Shown piece by piece: positions 33,001-44,973 of a stretch of 64,000 bases of DNA. The notes beneath the pieces were generated by a model. The model saw only the letters and a list, made by a program, of their open reading frames with translations, did not search any database and was not told the DNA's origin. The stretch spans positions 142,530 to 206,529 of the forward strand of contig BDIU01000371.1 of the NCBI GenBank assembly GCA_002118135.1. The letters run 5' to 3'. A program made the position numbers and the translations under genes. Within the stretch, counting starts at the first letter, position 1, and the number at the start of each line of letters is the position of its first letter. This stretch comes from Trebouxia sp. TZW2008 (lineage: Eukaryota > Chlorophyta > Trebouxiophyceae > Trebouxiales > Trebouxiaceae).

Positions 33001-35852
33001 ATGAGGTTGTCAGCCAGGCGAGGCATGGACTGCAGATAGTTGGCATCCCTAGCGTACAAGCCCATGACACAGCCAGGCCTGTCGAAGGTCATGCGCATCA
33101 ACAGCATAGTGGAGGCTTCAATCATCACAATCCTGTACACCTTGCCAGCCTGCACACCAGCATTGTCTCCGTCACAACATTGACTATCGCAAGCCTTGTC
33201 AGTATGTATACTACAGCACACATGGCATCCAACTGGGTTTACGATTGGGTAGACCTTGACAAGCGCTGAAGCCAAAAGCAATGCAGACCTGACAGCTGGC
33301 CATAAAACCTGAATTGAACAGAGCCACTACTTGCATCAACGTTGACAACAGGCGGGTAAATCCCATTTGCAAGGGCAAAAGCAGCCATTGCTCACGTCAA
33401 TGCTGATGACAGGTTGCGAGGCCCCATTCACAGCAGCATATTCATCAAAGAAAGTTGGCAAACAATAGACAGCTGGCCAACACCAATACTCACATCAATG
33501 TTGATAACAGGCTGGTATGCGCCATTGACAGTAGCAAACAAAGCGTTGACACCGCTGGTGTAAAAAGGTAGCAGGGAGCTGGAGTTGCCGGCGTCTGGAC
33601 CAGTGTCACCAGTGTTGTCCCATGTTGTCAGGTTGTTGTCTGCAGCAAGGCACATCATTGTATGTCATGCTGTATCAACAGTACATTGCAAGTGTGATTG
33701 TTTTGCAGCATCAATATGTGTGCTCTGCTACAACATGAAACATGCAGTGGAAAACAGGTTGCCACACCAGCACCAGACATCTCTGGCAATCTGTGGTGAT
33801 GCTCATACAGGCACGCACTGTTGAAGCAGCCATGCAGAAACATGGATGTGGGCAAAACCCCTGAACGAGTTGAGCTCAAGATGCATGTATGCTCAGCAGA
33901 TACAGTATTGGTACATATGATGGTGCATGGCACACATGACGTTGTGAAATGTGTACAGCTGTGAGACTGCTGCAGCATGTTGACAACTGTGCAGAGTTGG
34001 GACATACCGCCATCCATTTCAGGCTCAGGGCCAGCACAGCAGAAAGGGTCACCAGGCAGGGAACCCACAGCATTGGCAATGTAGCCGTCATCTATTGGGC
34101 CAGTGGCGTTCTGGACTGACTCCGCAGCATCATCAAAGACAGCGAACATGAACGTCTGCAGCGACAAAAACAAAAAAATCAGAAGTTTGCATTTGCTGTA
34201 AAAGTCCTCAGAATTGGGCAGCCCAGATAGTGCATTGATATAGGATGACTGCATTGCTGCAATTCAGCACAAAGAAGACAAACAACCCTGCAGCAATCGC
34301 TCACATGCTGAACAAGCCTGATTCTAAGGACTTTTCAGCGCACTAAGCTTGTTGGGCAACAACATGACATTATGCAATCTGCAGCAGCAATAGAATGCTT
34401 TGTGGGTTGCAAAGGAATTACCTGGAAGTGCATAATGATCCTGTTGCTGTTGTCAATTGGGAAGAACCTTCTCATGGCTGTACATGAGTCACTGCCCAGA
34501 GGGTCTAGACCACCATTGGTGTTGACATTGATGACAACTGGGACTGTGGCTGTGTGCGTCTGTAGGGATGAGGAACCGTGGTGATGTGGATGTATCCTGA
34601 ACATTGCCAGAGACAGATTAGTGAGGAGTAGTGAGGCTGAGCTGCAGCAATGGTGGACTAAGGTGACTGACATCCCACTTTGCAACAGGATACAAGTTTG
34701 CAGTCAGTAAGAGCTGATGGATCCCTTCAGCATGCTTCAACACAGCCTACTCCATGCTGCAGTACACATGTGCAGAGATAATGCCAGGTCAAGTGCAGGC
34801 TAAGATTGATCAGCATGCGTGCACCGAGGTCATGCACAGGAACACCACTGATAAGCCAAGTTCAGGAGCTGCAAGTGTTTGTGAAGTGAAACCCATGCAA
34901 TTGTTCTTACCACAAAGCGCCTGGTGAAGCAATCAGTGGGATGTCGTACTCCCAGTAAACACATTCCCCGGGGTACATGTCCTCAAAGATGTTGTCACCC
35001 ACAAAACACCTTGAGCCAGCTGGAAGGGGAGTAACACAGTCCTTGCTGTCTGTTCCTGGTGGGCCAAAGAATCCATGCAGATGGTTTGCCAAAATGTTGA
35101 CATCCTTGAAAATGCTGATGCCTCCAACCTGCAAAGCGTGGAAGTGTTTTTGCACGGTCTATAATGACCTAGCAATGACATCTTTGCCCCCATTAGTAAG
35201 AAGGAGCTTGCCAATGCAATGCAAAGTAAAGAGCAGACAACTTACGTCAAGAGGGTTGGTCTTCTTGCCATAAGTGCTGTTCAAGTCACCATTTGCAGTT
35301 GGCTCATAGGAGCTCAGGTTGTTGCAGACCTTGAGCTTGAAGGTCGAACCTGCATGAAGCGCGTTCGCTGATCAGACTGCGCTCAGTTGATTAGCACTAA
35401 GGTTTTTCGGCATATGACTGACGTGACCGTCGAGCCACATATGCGTAGCCTTTTGCAACTGTACGCGAACGAAGAGCAGAGTGATCCGCCTTGTACCTTG
35501 GTTGACATTCACTATGCCGGCAATCAGCTCCTGATTGTAGGTTCTGCCATAGTACTGAATGTATGGTGTATCATCGCTGGTGTTGTCACCGGGTCCCTGC
35601 AAATTCGAGGCTGCGTTCACGACCTTGCACGTTCAAACGCAAGACTGCTGCCCAACAGCTGAGCGTCACCTGAATCCCGGCGGGTTGCATGTTCAATGTA
35701 ATCCAGCCGTCACTATCTGGCTGCATCTCTTGCAGCACGGGCAACGGCTGCCCCTGTGTGATATTGAGGATCGGCAAGTTCGTCGTTTGTGCAGAGCCAT
35801 AACTGATCGTGGCGGCAGCGACAAGCAGCAACAGCACGTTTCGAAACGCCAT
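30037..35852 (-). CDS. Membrane-anchored multicopper oxidase (laccase-like)
   Basis: Fourteen minus-strand exons: 35670-35852, 35497-35596, 35246-35349, 34911-35128, 34422-34596, 34008-34155, 33494-33639, 32983-33149, 32441-32576, 32191-32238, 31946-32031, 31338-31643, 30799-30947, 30037-30353. They sum to 2283 nt (760 aa) in phase. A signal peptide (NVLLLLVAAATISYGSAQ) leads into three cupredoxin-type domains. All four copper motifs are present: HLHG (145-148), WIHPHHHG (202-209), HPYHHH (598-603), and HCHILPHEDEGCMM (663-676). A transmembrane helix (about 702-720, LSIMVLVIVVVGVVAPV) is followed by a basic tail (KHKQKKRRR), so the enzyme is probably tethered facing outside. Such enzymes oxidise phenols or metal ions with oxygen; the substrate is unknown. 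The axial T1 position appears to be Cys 674 rather than Met or Leu. The 48-nt exon 10 has a weak donor. Confidence 0.9.
30686..30850 (-). repeat. Echo of oxidase exon 13 donor end
   Basis: The plus-strand segment at about 30690-30730 (ctagtgaaactcctgaggcccaggcacccagca...) is a diverged copy of the real exon end and donor at 30798-30845 (ccagtgatttcctgtgggccaggcacccagcg...). The offset is about 108 bp, in the following intron. Confidence 0.8.
31240..31392 (-). repeat. Echo of oxidase exon 12 donor end (T1 copper motif)
   Basis: The 3' end of exon 31338-31643, encoding the HPYHHHTQ copper motif and its donor, is repeated 94 bp further downstream at about 31242-31300. Both share gtgtggtggtggtatgggtg and gacgtcaatg. 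The copy still encodes a DVHPYHHH-like stretch but lies in the intron. Confidence 0.85.
33325..33545 (-). repeat. Three copies of oxidase exon 7 donor end
   Basis: The real exon end at 33488-33540 (plus strand actcacatcaatgttgataacaggctgg...) is followed downstream by copies near 33392-33440 (gctcacgtcaatgctgatgacaggttg) and 33330-33372 (cttgcatcaacgttgacaacaggcggg). Offsets are about 97 and 61 bp. Confidence 0.8.
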
Positions 35853-36305
35853 TGTTGCTGTCGTCGACGAGCTCAGACGAAGTGCGTATTGTGTATTGGA
35901 CTCAACAGCGACCCATCATGACGCCGCTGATCGCTTAAGCGGTTATTGCACGCATAGCATGCGTTTGGCACACGCCTCGTGATGACTAACTGCTTTATCG
36001 AGTTTCAAGGGCGGTTCGAGCTGGATCCAAGGATCTAGGGCAGGTTTTGCTGTTGTGCCCTATGGCGATGAGGTAATACAGCAGGAGTGCAAATTCAGTC
36101 ATTTTCTGCAAGGCGAAATCGAGGAGCGGGAAGCGACTGTTCAAGCTTGACTGCGCAACGGCGTGCAAAGAACGCACATTACTTGCGGTACTCGTCGCAT
36201 TGACTCTCTCGCCATTGGCGCGCCTTTGAGAGGCCTGCTTGGTCCTCAATCCTGCTCGGATTGGAGAAGACTACAAGTTCGCATTCGATGCCGTAAGCAG
36301 TCAGC
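35853..36305. promoter_or_regulatory. Head-to-head intergenic region, oxidase / coiled-coil gene
   Basis: The divergent start codons are 453 bp apart. Both 5' UTRs and promoters must lie here. No specific element was assigned. Confidence 0.4.
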
Positions 36306-39300
36306 ATGGCGGACAACAGCAGACAAACTGACCGAGAACCAAGGCGAAGATGGCGGGAGTTGTCGCACCGCCTGTTGCCCGTCAAGCGCATCCGGAACTT
36401 GGTAGGTCAAGCTCTCTTTCATCGACTGTCTGGTGCTGCAGCCGAGCGTGATGCTCTTGCAAAGCAGACCTTTATTCACTTGCACTGGATCTGCAGCGTG
36501 GCCCGAGCAGTGTCGGCACTAATCAGCTGCATGAGACACAGCAGGATGCAAGTCTCCACTCAGAGCCTGTGCACGAGCAGCAGAGCATCGCAGCTGTTTG
36601 GTACGTCTCACAAAGAGCTGCTGCATGCTGCTTGTTTGCCCGTTTGTGCAGCTGATTCAGAAACCCGCTCATTTTATGCCAGATAGGCTGCAGCTCAAAA
36701 CTTATCAAGTGCTTTCCTGCAGGACCAACAAGCTGAAGAGCAAAGTCTCTCTGCGCAGGTCGCAGCTTTTTCAGGGCAAGAGCACAACACATGTTGAGGA
36801 TCCCAGTCAGGGTGCAGTGAGGAGCAGGTATACACTGAAGCTGCAAAGGCTGTCTGCTGATGCACTGCGCTTCATATACAATTCAATAGTGCAACAGTAT
36901 ATGTACAGCTCATTGACAAACATGACTTTGCTTCGCAGGCCAAGCGCTGAAGTCAGCGCCCACGGTCAGCACCCATATCTGCCAGCCCCGACAACCCCTA
37001 AGCAAGCCATGCAGGCTCTTACGGCAGACCATGCAGCATTGCAGCAGCAGCTGCAAACCACTCAGGGTGATGCTGAGGCATCGCATGCAGCTCATATACA
37101 GGCTGAGCAGCAGTTGGTCTCCATGCAGCAGCGCTACTCTGTGCAGCTGCAGCGTGTCACCTCAGACTTGCAGAGTCAGCTTGATGCTGCACACAGACAG
37201 TCTAGCCAAGAGTTGCAGTCTGCCCAACTCGTCACAGATGCTAAGTGGTTTGGCTACGTGACAGACCTCAAACATCAGCTGCAAACTGCTTCTGAATATT
37301 CAGCAAAACAGTCTGAGCTTGCTCAGCAGCGCATGCAGCAGATTGAGTCATCTCAAACTGAGCAGAGTGAGGCTATTTCAACCCTGGAGCAGCAACACAG
37401 AGATGCTCTGGCAGCCCAACAGGAGACCCACAAGGGGGTCCTGGCTGATGCAGAGGGCCAGCATCAGTCAGCCATTGCCAGCTTGGAGCAAAAGCACAGT
37501 ACCCTTCTAGCGACCCTGGAGCCGCGCTACTATGGAGGCTTGGCAGCCCAGGCCAAGGAACACACTGTCGTCTTCGCTGACATGGAGGCTGAGTATTCCA
37601 CTGCTATGAAGTCAGCAGCTGACAGGCATAATGTAGCCTTAGCAGCCCAACAGGAGTCACACAAGTACACCATTGCTGCCATCAGGCAAAGTCACACTGA
37701 CAATGTAGCGACCCTGGAGCGGCGCTACTTTGAAGGCTTGGCAGCCCAGACAAAGGAGCATGCTGTCGTCACTGCTGACATGGAAGTCACCCACAGTGCA
37801 GCCTTGGCAGATCAGTCTGATCACTATCAGCGCGCTACGGCAGATGCCGAGGCAGAACATACCCGGGTTGTGGCCGGTAAAGACCAACAACACTCTCATG
37901 CTGTCCTGACCCTGGAGCAGCAGCACACTAATGCTGTGCAGACCCTGGAGCAGCAGCACAGTGAAGCCTTGGAAGAACTGAGGCAGAGTCACCAGGACTT
38001 CATTGCCAAGGTCCAACAGCAGCACAGTGCTGCTCTGGCGACTGAGAGGGAAGGGCGTCAGCAAGCCTTGGCTGAGCAGGCCCAGAAGCACCAAGATGCC
38101 CTGGCTGAAGAAGAAGAGAGGCACAGGGAGGATGTGGATGGCAGGGAGTGGCAGGTGCAGCGGTTGCAAAAGCAGCTGCAGGAGCGCTCACAAGACTGTG
38201 AGAGGTGTGACATCACCTGACAACTATCACTACTGGATTGCAGTTCATGTCTATCACCATTGCTTTCTGCTTGACAGTAGCGACAAGAGGCCTGTGAGAG
38301 GTATGGTGTCTTGCATCTGAACACTGTCACTGTCATGGTGTTGTTGGCTTTGGTTGGCATTGGCGGGGGTGGCTTGAGTGCTTTCTGCTTGACAGGAGCA
38401 CAACGATGATTGAGGGGGGTTTGTCTCTCCACTGAACGATATCACTGCTGTGGTGTTGCTGGCTTGATGTTGCATTAGCAAGCCTGCCTTCATTGGTTCC
38501 AACTGGTCAGAAGTTCAAAGAGCAATGTGGCAGCGGTGTCTACAGAGCCGAAAATTGTCCTTGCGTTTCTCCCGCCTGTCATTGGCAATGTTGTGACTGT
38601 CTTTGTCTGCATCAGCAAGTGTGGGGCGTTTATGTCATCCAACTGACAAGCTCTCTTTGAGTAGTTGCTGTAGCCATCACATCCACATTGGCTTGTTCAG
38701 CTTTGAGGCGCAAACGGTATCAAACAGAGTCCTGCCTCTATGCACACCTAGCATAGCCATGAAATGGCATTGATGAATGCTGATGTCAACTGCTGTGGCA
38801 TGTTCAGGTGTGAGGCGCAAAACAACAATGCTGACTGCAAGTGTTGTGGCTTGCCTAGATTTGAGATGCAATGTGGTACGACTGCCATCAAGTGCCATGC
38901 CTTATTCAATTTCCGTGTGTAAAAGTTGGCATGAACAAGACAGTTGGCAGACAACTGTGTTGCTCGGGCTTCTCCGCCCTTTCAATGCAAGTGGTTCAGG
39001 TTGAGCACAGGACCAATCTGGTTGGAGACAATTGATACATCCAGTACTTACCTGGCTGGGCCTGCTGAGCCTGTCTAGCATGTGTGTTGATTGAGTGAAA
39101 CATAAAATCATGAGCGCTGATATTAAGCTTTGTGGCTTGCTCAGGTCTGAGGCGCTAATTATTGAGCTTGAGGAAGAGCTGCGCGGGACCCTGGGTGGCC
39201 TCAGCAAGGCTGAAAGGGCTCTCAAAGAAGGGACAGCCACCCAGACACGCCTTGTCAACGACAAGATCAGGTAGACAGACTCCGCTCATTGTTTACTTTC

Positions 39301-42300
39301 TCTCCCTGTGGCATCAAAGCCAGGCTCACCTCATCTGAAAAGGCTGCAGAAGAAGAAGCTGCCATCCACCATGCCTGGTCACCAGAAGAATCAAGTAGAT
39401 AGCCTTTTCGCATGCTTTGCTGTTTTGCACAGTACAAGACAGCCTGATTGCCAAGAAATTGCCAACACAGGCAATGCAAGCACGGAACATAGCCAAAACA
39501 GCCCTTGCCTTGTCCAGCTGACCAATCGTCCGTAAAAATCGTCCAAGTCTCCAGCCAATTTTGTACTGACAGTGTGATGTGAAACTGCAGCGTGGTGATT
39601 GAGCTGCACCAGCCGCACTTGAAGGGGCTGAGGTGGAAAGCAGGGGCAGGTACCTGAAGCGCCAGCCCCACGTGTGTGATATGTCCGCACCAATTGCTGT
39701 GCTGACAATTTGATGTGAAATTTCAGCGTGGTCAATGAGCTTCATGAGCTGCGCACAAGGGTAGCTGAGCTGGAGGGCAGGGGCAGCTTTCTCAAGGGCC
39801 AGCCCCACCAGTGGGAACAGGTGCCACCCCTCAACGGCCCCAGCTACAAACCCCAGGCCACCTACACCTCACATGATGTAGTCCCCCAGGTAGACCCCTC
39901 TTCAGTCCCCCATCCCCTCCCTCTCCCCCTTCTTGTTGTTGACTCACAATACCCTGCTTGTGCTGGGTTGTACCAGTGGAAACAGGTGCTAGCCCCCAAC
40001 TAATCAGCTTCAATTCCCAGGCCAACTGCACCTCACATGATGTGGACCCCCAGGTATGCCCCTCTAGAACCCCTCCCCACCGCCCTATTTGTTGTTGACT
40101 CACGATGCCCTGCATGTGTCCCTCCAGTGGGAACAGGTGCAACCCCCCACTACTCAGCTTTAGCCCACAGGCCAACTACTTCATGCATAACGCGATCCCC
40201 AGGTATACCCCATTAAACCCCCCTGACCCCCTTCTTCTTGTTGCTGACTTATAATGCCCTGCTCAAGTCTTTCAAGTGGGAACAGGTGCTGCCTCCCAAC
40301 AGCCTCAGCTACAACTCTCAAGCCAATCAACCCATGCATGACGTGACCTCCTATCAAAGCCCCTCTACTCTGCTACCTTCTTGTTGTTGACTCAGAACAC
40401 CTTGCTTTGGCCCTTGTATCTTCTGTATACGATTCCCACCACCCTCTTGGAAGCACACCCACACACCTATGCACATGCTATACCATGCTGTTTCTATTTG
40501 ATCTGAACACCATCCTGACAGCTCTCAGCCTGATCAGATATGTCAGGTGTAGCAAGGATGCTTTTCTGTGTGCACAGATTCACCAGGCAATATCTGTCAG
40601 ACAGTCATTCATGCACCCTTGTTTGCATAGCTGCCAAAGCTTCACCCCTTCTGGGCAGCAACAACTCTTGGCTAGGTGCTCACTTCTGTGCTTGTGCAGA
40701 AGTTCAGCATATCTCTGCCATATGTGTCTGTATTGCAGCCTCTGTTGATCTTGTGTGGTCTGTTCTGCCTGCCTGCCTGCCTCTGACTGTCTGTTTGTCT
40801 GTCTGAAGCCTCTCTGTAACCTGACAAGATGTATGTTGAAACCGTAGTGGCCTTTCTTGACAGGCAATGTCAGGCATTGAGGAAAATGCACGAGTGTGTA
40901 CTGTCTCTCTTCTCAAGCCTGTTTACATGACATTACGCAGCCTTCCTTCAATGTGAAGAGCCGTTGCCTGGGTGTCTGGTTGTCTTTCAGTTTTGCTACG
41001 TCTTTTGCCTGCTGCAGGCATGCGCCAACAGCGCACAACCTTCTTTGACAGATCATGTCCTCTAGCTGTATGCCTGTCTGTCTGCCTGCCTATCTGCTCA
41101 TCCATTTGTCTGTCATCTGAAGCCTCATCGTGCCTTTTGCAGATACGTGCAGACACCCCAAGGCCTTCCTTTACAGGCGATGAGCCAACAGGCCATCTGA
41201 CTGCCCCTGCACCACAGCCACAGAGCCAGCCATGTGAAACTTCAGCACAATCACAGCTGGCAGTTACTGCACCAGCCTCTTCAGACCCATCTCAGGAACC
41301 TGACAGCCCCCCCTTGGCAACTTTTGCCACCTCTGAGGTGTCATTTGAACCTGGCACCTCTGACTTCCTGGCAGATGCTGCTAATCGCGCTTTTGCTGAG
41401 GGGCAGGGCACATTTGATGCTGATTTTGATGGCTCTGGGGCAGGGCTAGATCTAGACAGCCCTGCTGAGGACTTCAGTGGCTTTGTCTGTGATGAGGTAG
41501 ACATGGAGGCTGGGGCTGTCAGCTGCAGCCCTTCAGACTGCTTTAAGAGCCCTGATGAGTTCAGTGAGGTGGAGTCAGGCGTCCTGGATCTGCGGGCTGG
41601 GGCTGCAACCAACAGCCCATCTGGCAACAGCCCCTTGACCAGCCCTAGCAGTGCAGGCCCTGATGCTGGGCATCTGTTTGCATCAGCCCCGACCCACTGC
41701 AGTAAACTCAACTCTTCTTCTCAGGCAGCCACTGCTGGTTCTAGCAGCTCTGATGGTGGCAGCACTGAGGCTGTGCCCAGCAGTCCTGCGGCCTCAGGGC
41801 AAACGCCCCCATGGTGGAAGCAGCCATGCAGCTTGTCACATGATGACTGGCAGGCTGCATGTGAAGAAGAGGAAGAGGTCAGCGGCTCTGCAGCTCAAGG
41901 CCATGAGGAGGGCTCAGCCCCTGCAGCTGGGGCCGTCCCAAACAGCCCTGACAACGGCCTGACTGGGGCTATGCCTTCCAGCCCTGCAGCTTCAGGGCAG
42001 TTGCCCTCCATCTTGCTGCAGCCGTCTGCCCTGTCAGATGATGACTGGCAGGCTGAGGTGGAAGAACAGCAAGAGGACGCTGCTTCAGACCCTACACTGC
42101 ATCATGCTGAGATGCACAGCCAGCCTGTGCCAGTCAGCCATGAAGAGGAGGAGCAGAATCCATGTGCCGGCAACCCTGCGGCTGGTGAAGAAGAAGCTCA
42201 GGCTCACTCTTCACAGCAGTATGCTCAGGGTGACTTTGCTGATGAAGAAGAGGGCCAGGAGGGCATGTCACCTGGGCATGAGTATCCCCAAGGGGATGAG

Positions 42301-44143
42301 GGGGGTAGTCCTCAGGGTGGCTTACATGATGAAGAGCACCAGGAGGGCATGTCACCCGGGCATGAGTACCCCCAAGGAGGTGAGGGGGGTGAACCCCTTG
42401 AGGAAGGAGAAGAAGGGGAGCCCCAGGCTGTGACCATGGGCATGGTGCAGCAGTGGTGCAATCAGTACCAGGCTGACATTGACCAGTAAGGGCTTTTGTG
42501 CCTCCCAAACAACCATGCTTGTCCAGCTACTTTACAAATTGCTTGTGTAGGTGACCTGTACTGACACACATCGCTGTGTGCTCAAGCGTTAACTGCATTG
42601 CAGTCACATGTGTGCTGGGGTTGGCAAACTATTGTGACCATGTGACCCAACTTTGCATTAATGATGAAGCCAAACACAGCCATCAACTTTACACTTACAT
42701 AGTATTGTGGACTGATGCAGGTTACATATCTTTGTGTTACACATGGCAGGGTGCATCTGCTGGCCTGAATTGCAGTTGCGTTGCACTTGCACTTGCACTT
42801 GCACTTGACGCCTGCAAAGCATGCTGCTTTGTGCATTCCTAACTTGTGCTTGGCCACAATACATTGCAATGCGCCTTACTGGTTGTGCCTCTTACCTGCT
42901 ACATGTCTGGCTTTTGCGAGGCAGTCCAGCCCTCTTGCACACTGCGAAAGAAAGCTACATGCCTTCCGCTGCTACCCTGTGACAAGCTGTTTGAAGCTGT
43001 TTGAAACTCAGAGGTCACTTGGGCATGAGAGTATCTGTGACACCAATCACATCTAAGCTGATGCTGATGTATATCTGACAAGCTGTTTGCTGTCTTGCAG
43101 TTGGCGTGGCGCCTACGATGCTCTGGACCGCCAGCACAACATTCTGCAGCGGATGTTCACCAGCCAGGTCAAGGAGACCCTAGGGCTTCAACTGCTGGCT
43201 TGGGACTGCGTCAACTTGATCCAGCGCCCCCAAGGCAGCCTCCCAAGATATGCTGAGTCGCCCGTGAGTGGTATGACTGTGGACATGACTCACCCACAGA
43301 TCATTCAGCACCGCTTGTTCAACATGTTGGATGGTAATGCGGATGGATTGATCAACCAGGAAGACGTACGGGGCTGGATGCAGCTGCACGTACGGGTGGG
43401 GACTGTCATGTGGGATGGGGTGATGGATGTCAAGCTCCTGAACCATGGGGGTTACAGAGAAGATGAGCATGGAGTTCAGTCTGAGGGTCAGGTGTGGGGT
43501 TGGCTGGAGGGGATGGTGTGGGGCCTCATGAAAGAGGCCTTTGAGCCTCAGAGCAGCCACCCTGACTGGAAGGTGAACTCACCTTTACCTGTTATCTGAT
43601 CATGTTGACGCGACAGCATTTTCTTGACCGTCACATGAATGCAGCCAAATGATGTGCGTTTGGCATGGGTGCCACTGTTGACACCTGCCATCATGCATTG
43701 CCTTTGTGTACAGCAGTGGTCACTTTGATGAACCCTTGCTTCATACTTGCAGCATACATGCTGCATACGGCAGACATGCAAAATGTGGCCAACATTTAGA
43801 TGCATAAGTGCTTCTAGATGTCACTCCCAACTTGGTCACATCGCTCAGTGCTGCCTGGCCATCTCTGAGTGGACGTCAGTTGGAAGTGTCTACTTCACTG
43901 TGCGCTGCTCAATGTTGTTTGCTGCATTTGCAGGGGATCTCATCTGAAGATTTCCTGAGGACAGGTCTAGGCTACCACGTGGCAGGTTTGCTGTGCTCAC
44001 CCCTTGAAGTCATTGAGGATTCTACTGGGGGCAAAAGGGCAGTGAGTGTGGGGGCACAACACGTGCGGTGGGGAGTCCAAATAGCGGAGGCATGGAGCGA
44101 TTTGGACGCAACTGCAGACTATTATCAGGGCTTTAAAACTTGA
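36306..44143 (+). CDS. Large acidic coiled-coil protein with an EF-hand, function unknown
   Basis: Ten exons: 36306-36401, 36497-36600, 36723-36827, 36939-38204, 39145-39270, 39324-39377, 39727-39889, 41143-42485, 43101-43572, 43934-44143; 3939 nt, 1312 aa, all phases matching. The basic N-terminus (RRRWRELSHRLLPVKRIR) precedes a long coiled coil, about residues 110-560, rich in Q, A, E and H with repeats of LEQQH and AAQ.ESHK type. Exon 8 encodes about 450 low-complexity acidic/Ser/Pro residues with internal tandem repeats. Exon 9 contains a canonical EF-hand loop, DGNADGLINQED, followed by an unfamiliar C-terminal domain with WDGVMDVKLLNHGG. I do not recognise the family. A calcium-responsive scaffold is conceivable, but that is speculation. 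Exons 1-3 and the exon 6 donor are the least certain joins. TGTAA at 44186-44190 lies 43 bp past the stop. Confidence 0.75.
37370..37815 (+). repeat. Internal coding repeats in the coiled-coil exon
   Basis: Within exon 4 a unit of roughly 65-70 residues recurs. It contains 'LAAQ(A/T)KEHxVVxADME', 'ALAAQQE(T/S)HK' and 'ATLE(P/R)RY(Y/F)' motifs. DNA blocks near 37505-37590 and 37705-37790 are clearly related. This is coding-level tandem duplication. Confidence 0.75.
38165..38420 (+). repeat. Echoes of coiled-coil exon 4 donor
   Basis: The exon end 'gcgctcacaagactgtgag' with its 'aggtgtga' donor has a diverged copy near 38275-38305 (agtagcgacaagaggcctgtgagaggtatgg). A partial copy also lies near 38390-38410. 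They sit immediately downstream in intron 4. Confidence 0.6.
38688..39165 (+). repeat. Echoes of coiled-coil exon 5 acceptor
   Basis: The acceptor and exon start at 39135-39160 (ggcttgctcaggtctgaggcgc) is preceded in the intron by copies near 38690 (ggcttgttcagctttgaggcgc), 38799 (ggcatgttcaggtgtgaggcgc) and 38848 (ggcttgcctagatttgagatgc). Confidence 0.8.
39575..39805 (+). repeat. Tandem echo of coiled-coil exon 7 5' end
   Basis: The block at 39582-39680 (gaaactgcagcgtggtgattgagctgca ... gcaggggcag) is a diverged copy of 39717-39795, which spans the real acceptor at 39727. The offset is about 135 bp. It is not in frame. Confidence 0.8.
39806..40372 (+). repeat. Four tandem copies of coiled-coil exon 7 3' end
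   Basis: The segment 'agtgggaacaggtgc ... cccaggccaactacac ... catgatgt ... cccccag|gta' begins near 39810 (real), 39975, 40127 and 40274. The spacing is about 147-165 bp. Each copy includes the donor and about 50 bp of intron with 'ttgttgttgactca'. The downstream copies are frame-broken. Confidence 0.88.
40755..41115 (+). repeat. CTGT/CTGC low-complexity echoes before exon 8
   Basis: Two pyrimidine-rich blocks (about 40762-40815 and 41070-41130) contain runs of gcctgcctgcctg and tctgtctgaagcctc. They resemble each other, with the second just upstream of the exon 8 acceptor at 41143. Confidence 0.55.
41745..42400 (+). repeat. Coding tandem repeats in the acidic domain
   Basis: Exon 8 contains two copies of an approximately 75-residue unit with 'PSSPAASGQ', then 'DDWQA', then Glu-rich sequence (from about 41770 and 41970). 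It also contains two copies of a 24-residue unit with 'EGMSPGHEYPQG' (near 42262 and 42340). All stay in frame. Confidence 0.85.
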
Positions 44144-44973
44144 CTGCATGTAGGCTTGCTGTTTTGAGACAAGATTGTCTTATTCTGTAAACGAGCTTGC
44201 TGCTTGTGTCTGCCACTGTGCCAAATGCACTCAGGTGATGCAGATGGCTCTCTGTATGGCAAGCTACCGTATCGTGACGCCAATTGGCAAATGCAATTCG
44301 AGGATCGACTGACTCATGCAACATTTATTGCAGCAGGTACAGTACAACAGACTTGCAACCACTCTTGATAACATGCCAATGCCTGAATTGTCCTGCAAGA
44401 CCAAAGGAGCACAGCCAAGTACTGACCGTCATCAAAGCTCGCTTGATGCATTGGCAACATGCCCTTCACCATTTGCACGTTGGCTCAGCATGGAAGCCTG
44501 GTTTTCACAATCAAGACCAGACGCTTCACCTGCCGAGCTATAAGAATCTATAATCAAACATATGGAATTCCTAAAATGAAACAAGCTTTCGGAATTGCAA
44601 GATCTTCAGGCACCACAGTTTGAGTTCAGCAATCTTTCAGCAAGCACAACCGTGTAACATGCCAAGTTGTGGTAAAGTTGATCGAAGATCACCTCAGAGT
44701 GCTGTCAATAGCACAATTGCTCACTGTGCACTTGCCACAGCCTTGACTCATCGGTGCTCCAGCTGGCAGTCAGTCAGTCATATTGGATTCACGTGCAGGC
44801 TCACCAACTGATAATCGCCATAGCTCTCGCGTGTGCTGCACCACTGCAGATTTGACTTGCCGCATCGCTCGACTGCTTGAGCGCTTTGCCGGTGTATCAT
44901 TTCTCAGACCTTTTGGATAGGTGCTTGCAACAGTGTCAAACGCGTCCCCGTAGCTCGAGTGTCGCAGGTCAGC
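44144..44973. other. Intergenic: 3' flank and promoter of protease 1
   Basis: This is 830 bp between two plus-strand genes. TGTAA at 44186-44190 fits a poly(A) signal for the upstream gene. No other feature is supportable. Confidence 0.5.
44186..44190 (+). terminator. Candidate TGTAA poly(A) signal, coiled-coil gene
   Basis: The pentamer lies 43 bp downstream of the TGA stop, a suitable distance. It is a short motif and could be fortuitous. Confidence 0.4.

Noticed and set aside
36598..36938. A single long frame 36598-38220 suggested the coiled-coil gene starts at 36598 without introns.
   Set aside because: The first part has no coiled-coil character. A spliced model using exons 36306-36401, 36497-36600 and 36723-36827 keeps phase and gives a better N-terminus. 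The frame's apparent stop near 38218 lies past a good donor.
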